Below, in pieces: positions 17,545-25,547 of a stretch of 64,000 nucleotides of DNA. The notes beneath the pieces were generated by a model that saw nothing but the letters and a program-made list of their open reading frames with translations, did not search any database and had not been told where the DNA came from. How positions within the stretch are numbered: position 1 is the first letter of the stretch; each line of letters opens with the position of its first letter. The translations under genes and the position numbers were made by a program. This DNA is from Sphingobacterium sp. SRCM116780 (GTDB taxonomy: Bacteria > Bacteroidota > Bacteroidia > Sphingobacteriales > Sphingobacteriaceae): NCBI RefSeq assembly GCF_021442025.1, contig NZ_CP090446.1, forward strand, positions 3,844,001 to 3,908,000. Reading direction: 5' to 3'.

Positions 17545-18628
17545 TTATCCTCCGAATTCCATTAAATATGCTTTTAAGAATTCGTCTAGATCTCCATCTA
17601 GTACAGATTGTGTATTAGAAGTTTCAAAATTAGTTCTTAAGTCCTTAATTAATTTATAAGGATGCAAGACATAATTTCTGATTTGCGAACCCCATTCAAT
17701 TTTCTTCTTATTGCCTTCAATTGCATCACTGGCTTCTTGTCGCTTGCGCATCTCAATTTCATAAAGTTGCGATTTCAATAAGCGTAACGCATTTTCTTTA
17801 TTTTGTAATTGTGATCTCGACTCTTGATTCTTGATGATGATACCTGTCGGTTTATGGTGTAATCGAACCGCAGTCTCCACTTTGTTTACATTTTGACCTC
17901 CAGCACCCCCAGCACGAAAAGTATCCCACTCAATCTCAGAATCTTTTACTTCGATTTCAATGTTATTATCAATTAAAGGATAAACATATACAGAAGCAAA
18001 TGAAGTATGTCTCTTGCCGTTTGAGTCAAATGGAGAAATACGAACTAAACGATGAACGCCATTTTCACCTTTTAGATAGCCATATGCAAAGTCACCTGAA
18101 ATTTGAAGTGTGACTGTTTTTATACCTGCGACATCACCCTCTTGCGAGTCTTGCTCAGTCACTTTGTAACCATTCTTCTCCCCCCACATGATGTACATAC
18201 GCATGAGCATAGCCGCCCAGTCACAACTTTCAGTACCTCCAGCTCCAGCAGTAATCTGAAGAATAGCGTCTAATTGATCTTCTTCAGCACTGAGCATATT
18301 CTTGAATTCTAATTGCTCAACTTGTTCTAACGCTATTTGATATTGTTCATTGAGTTCACTTTCAGTTGCATCTCCTCCTTGAAAAAATTCATATAGGACA
18401 CCCGTATCTTCTACGGCTGATGCTACTGCATCAAAATGATCTGTCCATACTTTCTGTAGTTTGATCGATTGTAATACTTTTTCAGCAGCTTTTGAGTCAT
18501 CCCAAAAATCAGCTTGTAAAGTAATGGCTTGGTCTTTTTCTAAATCTTCTTTTCTGACATCGATGTCAAAGATGCCTCCTCAGGGAAGTTACACGATCCC
18601 TCAAATCTTGAATTTGTTCTTTGGTCAT
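17545..18628 (-). CDS. prfB: Peptide chain release factor 2, with programmed +1 frameshift
   Basis: The gene is read in two frames. ATG 18628 opens a 20-codon frame ([20 protein letters not shown]) that stops at TGA 18568-18566. A +1 shift on CTT-TGA-C continues as DIDVRKEDL into the main frame, giving about 360 residues, normal for RF2. The SPF stop-codon recognition motif (near 198) marks it as RF2, reading UGA and UAA. GGQ (near 243) is the peptidyl-tRNA hydrolysis motif. When RF2 is scarce, ribosomes pause at the UGA and shift, so the protein controls its own synthesis. A caller that ignores the shift would report only the part below 18297. It diverges from pgi. Confidence 0.96.
18566..18580 (-). 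promoter_or_regulatory. prfB programmed frameshift site
   Basis: On the minus strand the site reads AGGAGGCATCTTTGA, followed by C. An SD-like AGGAGG (18580-18575) lies 3 bases before the slippery CTT, then the in-frame TGA (18568-18566). Spacing and slip codon equal those of the E. coli prfB site. Confidence 0.95.
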
Positions 18629-18633
18629 AATCA

Positions 18634-18665
18634 CAAAGATACAGCTTTCTATAAGAATTGCCCAA
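18634..18665 (-). promoter_or_regulatory. prfB promoter
   Basis: On the minus strand TTG (18665-18663), 21 bases, TATCTTTG (18641-18634). The -7 box ends only 5 bases before the prfB ATG (18628), implying a leader of at most a few bases. Confidence 0.65.
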
Positions 18666-18704
18666 AAAGCTTGCACATGAAGTCTTATGATTGTGATAAA
18701 TTTT

Positions 18705-18712
18705 TATCTTTG
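18705..18712 (+). promoter_or_regulatory. Probable pgi -7 promoter element
   Basis: TATCTTTG matches TAnnTTTG exactly and ends 17 bases before the pgi ATG. No TTG lies at the right distance, so the -33 element is weak. It is divergent from the prfB promoter. Confidence 0.5.
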
Positions 18713-18729
18713 AATAAATTTAGCAAAAT

Positions 18730-20379
18730 ATGTTACCAAAAATAGATTTTACCGAGACGGTTGCTTATCGTTATTTAGCAGATCATTACATCAAAATAAA
18801 TGAATACAGTTTAAAAGATTTATTTCATGAGGATCCTTTTAGATTTGAAAAATATAGTATAGAATTTAAGGATATACTTTTAGACTATTCAAAAAATAGA
18901 GTTAATCACGAAACTTTAGCATTGTTGCGTCAATTGGCGAAAGAGTGTCATTTGGATAAAGCCATTCAAGCGATGTTTCAGGGGGAAAAAATCAATGAAA
19001 CGGAAGGGCGTGAGGTGTTACATACTGCCTTGCGCAATCAATCTGGTAAACCCGTCATGGTTGATGGAAAGGATGTAATGATTGATGTGAATGAGGTTCT
19101 GGATCAAATGAAGTCATTTACAAATCGCATTCTTTCTGGTGAGTGGAAAGGATATACTGGGAAAACAATAACTGATGTTGTTAATATAGGTATTGGAGGT
19201 TCAGATTTAGGGCCAGTAATGGTGACAGAGGCATTAAAAGCTTACCGTACACATCTAAACATGCACTTCGTTTCAAATGTAGATGGGACACATATTGCAG
19301 AAGCGATTAAAAATCTTAATCCTGAAACTACATTATTCTTAATCGCATCAAAGACTTTTACGACACAAGAGACCATGGCAAATGCAAATACTGCTAAAGA
19401 ATGGTTTTTGAAAAGTGGAGCTCTGCAGGCAGATGTAGCGAAACATTTTGCTGCGTTGAGTACTAATTTTGTTGCCGTTTCAGCATTTGGAATAGATACC
19501 AACAACATGTTTCAATTCTGGGATTGGGTTGGAGGACGTTATTCGTTATGGTCAGCAATCGGTTTGTCTATTTGTTTGGCAATCGGTTTTGATAATTTTA
19601 AAGAATTATTGACAGGTGCTTATGAAGCTGATGAACATTTTATATCAGCTCCATTTGAAGAAAATATTCCTGTTACATTAGCTTTATTAGGAATCTGGTA
19701 CAATAACTTTTTCGAATCGGAAAGTCATGCTATTTTACCATATGATCAATATTTACATCGCTTTGCCGCATATTTCCAACAAGGAGATATGGAAAGTAAT
19801 GGTAAATATGTCGATCGTAATGGTAATCGTGTTGATTATCAAACGGGTCCAATTATTTGGGGAGAACCAGGAACAAATGGTCAGCATGCTTTTTATCAAT
19901 TGATTCATCAAGGAACAAAATTAATTCCTTGTGATTTTATTGCACCTGCAAATAGTTTAAATCCGATTGGAAACCATCACCAAATGTTACTGTCAAATTT
20001 CTTTGCCCAGACTGAGGCTTTAATGAATGGAAAAACAGAGGAAGTGGTAGTCGCTGAATTAAAGGCTGCGGGTAAATCAGATCAGGAAATTGAAAAATTG
20101 AAAACCTTCAAAGTATTTGAAGGAAATAGACCTAGTAATTCTATTTTAATCAAAAAGATGACAGCACGTACTTTGGGGTCTTTAATCGCCATGTATGAAC
20201 ACAAGATATTTGTACAAGGTATTATCTGGAATGTATTTAGTTTTGATCAGTGGGGAGTTGAGCTAGGAAAACAATTGGCAGGTCAAATCCTTCCAGAGTT
20301 AGTATCAGAAGATATCATTACTTCACATGATTCTTCTACCAATGGATTGATTAATCAGTATAAAGCTTGGCGCTCATAG
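18730..20379 (+). CDS. pgi: Glucose-6-phosphate isomerase
   Basis: A 549-residue cytoplasmic enzyme interconverting glucose 6-phosphate and fructose 6-phosphate. Diagnostic motifs are the sugar-phosphate-binding [13 protein letters not shown] (near 152) and [18 protein letters not shown] (near 260). The QGDMESNGK segment (near 353) holds the catalytic glutamate and [16 protein letters not shown] (near 382) the ring-opening histidine. [13 protein letters not shown] (near 505) holds the catalytic lysine. The length is that of the long bacterial/eukaryotic PGI form. The next gene, convergent across a shared terminator, is pfkA, so two consecutive glycolytic steps sit together though on opposite strands. 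Confidence 0.97.
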   Translation: MLPKIDFTETVAYRYLADHYIKINEYSLKDLFHEDPFRFEKYSIEFKDILLDYSKNRVNHETLALLRQLAKECHLDKAIQAMFQGEKINETEGREVLHTALRNQSGKPVMVDGKDVMIDVNEVLDQMKSFTNRILSGEWKGYTGKTITDVVNIGIGGSDLGPVMVTEALKAYRTHLNMHFVSNVDGTHIAEAIKNLNPETTLFLIASKTFTTQETMANANTAKEWFLKSGALQADVAKHFAALSTNFVAVSAFGIDTNNMFQFWDWVGGRYSLWSAIGLSICLAIGFDNFKELLTGAYEADEHFISAPFEENIPVTLALLGIWYNNFFESESHAILPYDQYLHRFAAYFQQGDMESNGKYVDRNGNRVDYQTGPIIWGEPGTNGQHAFYQLIHQGTKLIPCDFIAPANSLNPIGNHHQMLLSNFFAQTEALMNGKTEEVVVAELKAAGKSDQEIEKLKTFKVFEGNRPSNSILIKKMTARTLGSLIAMYEHKIFVQGIIWNVFSFDQWGVELGKQLAGQILPELVSEDIITSHDSSTNGLINQYKAWRS

Positions 20380-20394
20380 TGCATAGTTTCCATA

Positions 20395-20430
20395 AAAAAA
20401 GCTTGGTTAATCAGTTAACCAAGCTTTTTT
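20395..20430. terminator. Bidirectional terminator between pgi and pfkA
   Basis: A perfect 16-base stem (20395-20410 with 20415-20430) with a 4-base loop; A-run and T-run flanks allow action on both converging genes. Confidence 0.9.
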
Positions 20431-20455
20431 GTTTTATAAAAGAAATGTCTAATTC

Positions 20456-21430
20456 TTATAAAGAAAGGATTTCTACGATTCTCAATAAATTTTGATTGAT
20501 AGAATCAATGTGTTTAATTGCTTTATTAAAAGGTGTAAACTCGACTTCATCATGGATTAAACCTGCCATCTCTCCTTTGCGACCCGCTAACAACGCTTCT
20601 ACTGCTGCAACTCCTAATCTGCTGGCTAGTACTCGATCCATACATGTTGGGCTTCCACCACGTTGGATATGGCCTAAGATGGACAAACGTACGTCATAAT
20701 TTGGAAAACTTTCTTTGATTTTTTCCGAAACGACCATACCTCCTTCAGCGTCGCCTTCGGCCACAATAACGATACGGGAAGATTTATTTTTACGTGTTTT
20801 ATCAAGACGCTTCATGATAGCAGCATAGTCCACATCAAATTCAGGAATTAAAACCGCTTCTGCGCCTGTGCTTATGCCTGATCTTAAGGCAATTAATCCA
20901 GAATCTCGCCCCATCACCTCAATAACAAAAAGACGATCATGTGATTCTGCGGTATCTCGAATCTTATCAACCGCTTGAATGACCGTATTAATGGCTGTAT
21001 CATAACCAATTGTAAAGTCAGTTCCAGCTAGGTCATTATCGATGGTTCCTGGTAATCCAATAATAGGTACATCAAATTCATCGATGAATATGGATGCTCC
21101 TGTAAAGGTTCCATCACCCCCAATGACAACTAGCGCATCAATATTATGTTTTTTTATGTTCTCGTAGGCTTTTTGACGGCCTTCTATTGTACGAAACTCA
21201 TCACTTCTGGCTGTTTTTAAAATAGTACCACCTCTCTGAATGATGTTAGCAACGGATTTAACGTCCATAGCATACATATCGCCATTGACCAAACCATCAT
21301 AACCTCTTTTTACTCCAAAAACATTCAAACCATTATATATACCTGCTCTAACTACTGCGCGAATGGCAGCATTCATACCAGGGGCATCACCACCTGACGT
21401 TAATACTGCTATATTTTTAATGTTACTCAT
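20456..21430 (-). CDS. pfkA: ATP-dependent 6-phosphofructokinase
   Basis: A 324-residue enzyme that phosphorylates fructose 6-phosphate, the committed step of glycolysis. The ATP-binding start AVLTSGGDAPGMNAAIRAVV (near 9-28) and GGDGTFTGA (near 103) carry the ATP contacts. GTIDND (near 127) holds the catalytic aspartate, and MGRDSGLIAL (near 170) binds the substrate. The glycine in GGDGT (rather than the asparagine pattern of pyrophosphate-dependent enzymes) supports ATP use. The length matches PfkA of E. coli. The next gene upstream on this strand (DsbD-like, 21456) ends 25 bases away, so co-transcription is possible but functionally unrelated. Confidence 0.95.
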   Translation of the reverse strand: MSNIKNIAVLTSGGDAPGMNAAIRAVVRAGIYNGLNVFGVKRGYDGLVNGDMYAMDVKSVANIIQRGGTILKTARSDEFRTIEGRQKAYENIKKHNIDALVVIGGDGTFTGASIFIDEFDVPIIGLPGTIDNDLAGTDFTIGYDTAINTVIQAVDKIRDTAESHDRLFVIEVMGRDSGLIALRSGISTGAEAVLIPEFDVDYAAIMKRLDKTRKNKSSRIVIVAEGDAEGGMVVSEKIKESFPNYDVRLSILGHIQRGGSPTCMDRVLASRLGVAAVEALLAGRKGEMAGLIHDEVEFTPFNKAIKHIDSINQNLLRIVEILSL

Positions 21431-21455
21431 GGTTCAAATGTAATAAAAAGAAAGA

Positions 21456-23147
21456 TTATTTTTTAACATTAAAAGCGTCGATTCCACTTTGAAGATATTT
21501 AGCATATGCATTAGGATCATAGTTGGCCCCCGATGGTGGAACTAAAACATTACCTTCTGTATCGACAATAACGTATAGCGGTTGCGAATTACTATTAAAT
21601 TTTGATGCTTGAAAATCTGAATTTTTGTTGCCAATATTTTTAATTTTTTTACCAGAATAAGTCGAAATAATTTGTTCTTCTTTAGGTAATTCTGTGCGGT
21701 CATCCACAAAAAGTTCAGCCATTACAAATCCTTCTTTTAATAATTTAGCAACTGTTGGATCTGTCCATACGTTAGCTTCCATTTTACGACAGTTTACGCA
21801 GTTCCATCCAGTAAAATCAATTAAAACAGGCTTTTTTAATTCCTTAGCAGTTTCCAAAGCTTGATTATAATCATAATAAGGGTCAAATCCTTTTGGAGTT
21901 CCTCTTTCATGGAATATTTCAGCATATTTTTTCACTTTTCCATCCGTATGACTACTTGTACTTGCAATGCCTGCTGACAAATCAAAATCCTGTGAAGCAG
22001 AAGGAGGTAAAAAGGCGGAAATAGATTTCAGTGGAGCTCCCCAAAGTCCTGGGATCATGTAGACAACAAATGAAAAAACAACAATTGCTAACAGGGTACG
22101 AGGAACAGATAAAAACTTCAACTCGCTATCATGAGAAAATTTAATTTTTCCAATCAAGTATAATCCCATTAATCCAAAAATTGCGATCCATAGGGATAAA
22201 AACACTTCTCGATCCAGCCAATTCCAATGATAAGCTAAGTCAACATTTGATAGAAACTTAAGCGCTAGCGCTAATTCTAAGAATCCTAAAACAACTTTCA
22301 CGCTATTCAGCCAACCACCTGATTTTGGAAGAGATTTTAATAAGGAAGGAAACATGGCGAATAGCCCAAAAGGAATTGCTAAAGCGATAGAAAATCCAAG
22401 CATTCCGATGGCTGGACCCAATCGCTCTCCTTTAGAAGCTGCTTCTACCAATAACGTTCCAATAATTGGACCAGTACATGAAAATGAGACCAAACAAAGG
22501 CTGAATGCCATAAAGAAAAGTCCAACTAATCCTCCTTTATCCGATTTTGCATCCATTTTATTAACGAATGAACTTGGTAATGTTATTTCAAAAGCGCCGA
22601 AAAAAGATGCTGCAAAAACAACTAGAAGCAAGAAAAATACAAAGTTGAAAATACCATCTGTGGATAAAATATTAAGGGCATCAGAACCAAAAAGAATGGT
22701 AATGATCATCCCTAAGGAAACATAAATGATAATGATAAAGAGTCCATATAATAAGGCTTTACTTATTCCACTAGTTCTGGATCCTGCTTGTTTCGTAAAG
22801 AAACTAACTGTCAAAGGTAGCATTGGAAAAATACAAGGCATTAATAAGGCTGCAAAACCTCCAATTAAACCCGCAAGAAAAATTCCCCAAAGGGATTTTT
22901 TCTCTGAGGGTGGGGCTGTTATTACTGTATTTTGTGCAGCTTTGGTCGTGTCTTGACTAACTGTATCTGGACTTTCAGAAAAAACCAAGTCTTGTGGTAT
23001 TGTTGAAGGAGTTGTCGTATCAGCAGATTCAGAAAATTCTATCCCTTCTGAACTGATCAAAGAGTCTTGCGTTGTTGCGAAAGAAAAGAAAGGAATAAAA
23101 AAACTGAAAATAACGAAGTAAAGTATAAATAGTTTCTTTTTAGCCAT
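21456..23147 (-). CDS. DsbD-like thiol:disulfide interchange protein, membrane and C-terminal thioredoxin domains
   Basis: A 563-residue inner-membrane protein. A signal or anchor segment is followed by a Ser/Thr/Asp-rich linker (about 26-85) with a duplicated FSESxDT motif. About eight membrane helices with CcdA/DsbD-type sequence come next (LMPCIFPMLPLTVSFF near 103, SCTGPIIGTL near 223). A periplasmic thioredoxin domain closes the protein, with GWNCVNCRKM (cysteines 450 and 453). It carries electrons from cytoplasmic thioredoxin to periplasmic disulfides. The N-terminal alpha domain of classic DsbD is missing here and is encoded separately at 23642. The two conserved membrane cysteines are visible in PCIFP and SCTGP. 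Confidence 0.9.
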   Translation of the reverse strand: MAKKKLFILYFVIFSFFIPFFSFATTQDSLISSEGIEFSESADTTTPSTIPQDLVFSESPDTVSQDTTKAAQNTVITAPPSEKKSLWGIFLAGLIGGFAALLMPCIFPMLPLTVSFFTKQAGSRTSGISKALLYGLFIIIIYVSLGMIITILFGSDALNILSTDGIFNFVFFLLLVVFAASFFGAFEITLPSSFVNKMDAKSDKGGLVGLFFMAFSLCLVSFSCTGPIIGTLLVEAASKGERLGPAIGMLGFSIALAIPFGLFAMFPSLLKSLPKSGGWLNSVKVVLGFLELALALKFLSNVDLAYHWNWLDREVFLSLWIAIFGLMGLYLIGKIKFSHDSELKFLSVPRTLLAIVVFSFVVYMIPGLWGAPLKSISAFLPPSASQDFDLSAGIASTSSHTDGKVKKYAEIFHERGTPKGFDPYYDYNQALETAKELKKPVLIDFTGWNCVNCRKMEANVWTDPTVAKLLKEGFVMAELFVDDRTELPKEEQIISTYSGKKIKNIGNKNSDFQASKFNSNSQPLYVIVDTEGNVLVPPSGANYDPNAYAKYLQSGIDAFNVKK

Positions 23148-23575
23148 TTTGTAGATTTCAAATATAATTTGTAAAATTAAATAAAGACGATGAGAATCAC
23201 CTTATATTTTAGTAGTTGTAAAGTCAATTTTACTATTTTATCGTTATGAGCGGTAAATATTCGTTATTGATGACATACATTTTATGGTATGTTTGAAATT
23301 TAACACTTACGAGCTCTTATTTAACATTCTTTCATTAAAAATGTACCCTTTTCTATCTTCCTTAATATTTTCTGACTTTAGTTTTACGGCTCTATTCCTC
23401 AAATGATTCTTTAGGAGGTGGAAAATAATGGGCTGAAGATAGCTGATCTGGTATCTTTGCTCTTTTGATTATTTATTGAAGATGTTTTATTATAAAGAGT
23501 CTTGTATTTTTTAGAGCGTGATTAAAGAGGTAAAATGAGCTTCAATAACATTGTTTTCATTCGATACAATAAAAA
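23148..23575. other. Intergenic stretch between the two DsbD genes
   Basis: About 430 bases without a supported gene. A TATATTTG element on the minus strand (23166-23159) lies 11 bases before the DsbD-like ATG, without a clear -33. Nothing else recognisable was seen. Confidence 0.4.
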
Positions 23576-23620
23576 AATCGGTATTCAGAATAGCTCATTT
23601 GATCCATCTGAATACCGATT
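23576..23620 (-). terminator. Terminator after the DsbD alpha-domain gene
   Basis: A perfect 14-base stem (23576-23589 with 23607-23620) with a 17-base loop, followed on the minus strand by a T-run. It ends the 24091-23642 transcript before the second DsbD gene. Confidence 0.85.
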
Positions 23621-23641
23621 AGAAAAATTTATTAAAACAAC

Positions 23642-24091
23642 CTACTTAATCGCCACTGTAAATGCGTAGTCATCAGGAGGAAGACATTGTGTTTTATCAC
23701 AAGCTTGGAATTCTACTGATCCTTTGACTGTTGTAGTACCTTTATTTAATTTTACTTTTTGTTGAAAAACAACTTCTTTTGTGAAATAACCAACATTCAT
23801 TTTGAATACATCTTCATATTTCATAGCTGGTTTTGGCTCCGCTGTTTTACCATTCAAAGAATATTCTTTTGAAGTTGGATAAGTGAAAGAAGTCGCAATT
23901 GGACCACCCTCTCCCAAGTTTTGGGAATAAATATGCCATCCATCTTGAATTGTTGCTTTGATAAAAATTACCGCTTCTTTGCTGTTTAATTTTTTTGAAG
24001 CAACAGTCCATTTTACTGGATTGTGGATTTGAGCAACAGCACCTGAAATGGCAAAAAATAATACTGCTACTATTAATGTTAATTTTTTCAT
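23642..24091 (-). CDS. Stand-alone DsbD N-terminal (alpha) domain protein
   Basis: A 149-residue secreted protein with a signal peptide (LTLIVAVLFFAISGAVAQ). The remainder resembles the immunoglobulin-like alpha domain of DsbD. GWHIYSQN lies near residue 51, and the cysteine pair FQACDKTQCLPPDDY (C131 and C136) matches the spacing and surroundings of the active alpha-domain cysteines. It would pass electrons from the membrane DsbD partner to periplasmic substrates. The partner lacking this domain is the next gene downstream (21456-23147), but a terminator lies between them, so they are separately transcribed. The leader contains interleaved inverted repeats. Confidence 0.85.
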   Translation of the reverse strand: MKKLTLIVAVLFFAISGAVAQIHNPVKWTVASKKLNSKEAVIFIKATIQDGWHIYSQNLGEGGPIATSFTYPTSKEYSLNGKTAEPKPAMKYEDVFKMNVGYFTKEVVFQQKVKLNKGTTTVKGSVEFQACDKTQCLPPDDYAFTVAIK

Positions 24092-24113
24092 CAGAATAAT
24101 TTGTTTTTTAAAG

Positions 24114-24174
24114 GCGATGAAGTTATCATGAGCACTATATTCATCGCGGGTTTTTAAGTTTTTTAGCTCATGAT
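24114..24174 (-). promoter_or_regulatory. Interleaved inverted repeats in the leader of the DsbD alpha-domain gene
   Basis: GCGATGAA (24114-24121) pairs with TTCATCGC (24140-24147). ATCATGAGC (24125-24133) pairs with GCTCATGAT (24166-24174). The arms alternate, so the RNA could form a pseudoknot or switch between two hairpins. Whether it is inside the transcript is not known; a TAAATTTG element (24260-24253) further upstream would include it. Confidence 0.35.
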
Positions 24175-24308
24175 GCTTTCATTGTTTTTATTTAAAATAG
24201 TTGTTCTTTCTTTATGACGAAGTAAAGATGCTAAAGTTTAATTTATGTTTAGCAAATTTAGTTTTTTGATTTAACATTTTGATTCGATACTAGTAAATAT
24301 TTTGTTGT

Positions 24309-25079
24309 TTACAAGACATACCGAATTTCTTTGAGATTCAACTCTCTAATTTCTTCATGTATTTGTATTTGTAGTAAGCCATTGTGTAACACCTGAATAA
24401 TTTTACCATCGACTTCTTTTTCCTCGAAAATAAATTTTTTGATTTCATTTTTTCTAAAAAGATTTTGATTGAATTCGATTAGTTGGTCAGCATGTCTTGC
24501 CAAGTTAAGTTGCTTATATTCGTTATCTAAAAAGGCATACAATTCTTTTGCTAAAGTTAGGATGTCGAAAGTCGTATTGGATTTATCAATTGATTTTAGA
24601 GATGTAATAGCAGATCCCTTCACAAATCTTGTCTGGTTGATATTAATGCCTATTCCAACAATACTATTAGAAAGGTTGTTGCCTTTTATGCTATTTTCGA
24701 TTAATATTCCAGCTATTTTTTCATTATCTATATAGATATCATTAGGCCATTTTATTTGAACTTTTTTTTCAGTCTTCGTTTTCAGCCATTTTAATAGCCC
24801 AAGGCTTATGGCACATGATAAAGCAAACTGTTGCTGTATTTTTAGAAAACGAGGGTAAAGAAGAATAGATGTAATGATATTTTTACCGGGTTCACTCAAC
24901 CAGATATTACCTCTTTGTCCTTTGCCGGCGAACTGTTCTACTGCTAAAATGGCAGTTCCTTCGTCCTGTGGCTTGAAATTTGACAAGTTTTCTTTAAAAT
25001 AATCATTCGTGGAAGCCACACGGTCAATAGTAATTATATTTTGACCAATGATAAGTCCTGAAAATGTGTTATTTTGCAA
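24309..25079 (-). CDS. birA: Biotin--[acetyl-CoA-carboxylase] ligase
   Basis: A 256-residue biotin protein ligase of the monofunctional type; there is no N-terminal DNA-binding domain. Family motifs are STNDYFKEN (near 24), EQFAGKGQRGNIWLSEPGKN (near 47, the biotinyl-AMP loop) and IKWPNDIYIDNEKIAGILIE (near 103). A small SH3-like C-terminal domain follows. It attaches biotin to the carrier subunit of acetyl-CoA carboxylase. No ATG precedes the conserved start; an in-frame stop lies just upstream, and TTG at 25079 gives the expected beginning QNNTFSGL, so a TTG start is assigned. It diverges from rsfS, 50 bases away. Confidence 0.93.
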   Translation of the reverse strand: MQNNTFSGLIIGQNIITIDRVASTNDYFKENLSNFKPQDEGTAILAVEQFAGKGQRGNIWLSEPGKNIITSILLYPRFLKIQQQFALSCAISLGLLKWLKTKTEKKVQIKWPNDIYIDNEKIAGILIENSIKGNNLSNSIVGIGININQTRFVKGSAITSLKSIDKSNTTFDILTLAKELYAFLDNEYKQLNLARHADQLIEFNQNLFRKNEIKKFIFEEKEVDGKIIQVLHNGLLQIQIHEEIRELNLKEIRYVL

Positions 25080-25129
25080 ACTGATAAATGTTTAATTATA
25101 TATAATAGTCAAAACTATAATATTTTTTA

Positions 25130-25504
25130 ATGGATAAAAATAAAAGTTCAGAATTGTCAACTCGGCTATCAGAAGTGGTTGTGTATGGAATGCAAGAAAA
25201 GAAAGCAAATGAAATCGTGCGATTGGATTTGAGAAATATTAACAGTTCTGTTTCTGATTATTTTGTAATTTGTCATGCAGACTCCAATATCCAAGCGAAT
25301 GCTATTGCAAAAAGTGTAGAGGATGAAGTTTATAAAGCATTTGGTCAAGATCCACAATATAAAGAGGGACAAAGTATTGGCGAATGGTTGATTCTTGATT
25401 TTGTAGATGTGGTAGTTCACATCTTTAAGAAAGAGAAGAGAGCGCTCTATGCAATAGAAGATTTGTGGGGAGATGCTCAAGCACAAGAATTTCAGAGTGC
25501 TTAA
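25130..25504 (+). CDS. rsfS: Ribosome silencing factor
   Basis: A 124-residue RsfS/Iojap family protein. Conserved features are the helix ending in KANEIVRLDLRNI, SVSDYFVICHADSNIQANAIA (near 42-62) and GEWLILDFVDVVVHIF (near 84). It binds ribosomal protein L14 on the large subunit and blocks subunit joining when nutrients are low. It lies 43 bases ahead of ftsH and probably shares its transcript, a common arrangement in Bacteroidota. The C-terminal DLWGDA segment is typical of the family. Confidence 0.93.
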   Translation: MDKNKSSELSTRLSEVVVYGMQEKKANEIVRLDLRNINSSVSDYFVICHADSNIQANAIAKSVEDEVYKAFGQDPQYKEGQSIGEWLILDFVDVVVHIFKKEKRALYAIEDLWGDAQAQEFQSA

Positions 25505-25547
25505 AATGGTAGAAAAAATAGAATTAAAACGATATAAATAAGATAGA

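Noticed and set aside
18298-18628. Apparent truncation or frameshift mutation of prfB
   Set aside because: The stop and shift form the canonical programmed site (AGGAGG, CTT-TGA-C), so the gene is intact and not a pseudogene.
18461-18745. 94-codon frame on the plus strand
   Set aside because: It lies antisense to the N-terminal part of prfB, whose frameshifted reading explains this DNA.
23452-23459. TATCTTTG on the plus strand in the DsbD spacer
   Set aside because: Exact -7 match but no -33 element and no plus-strand gene downstream.
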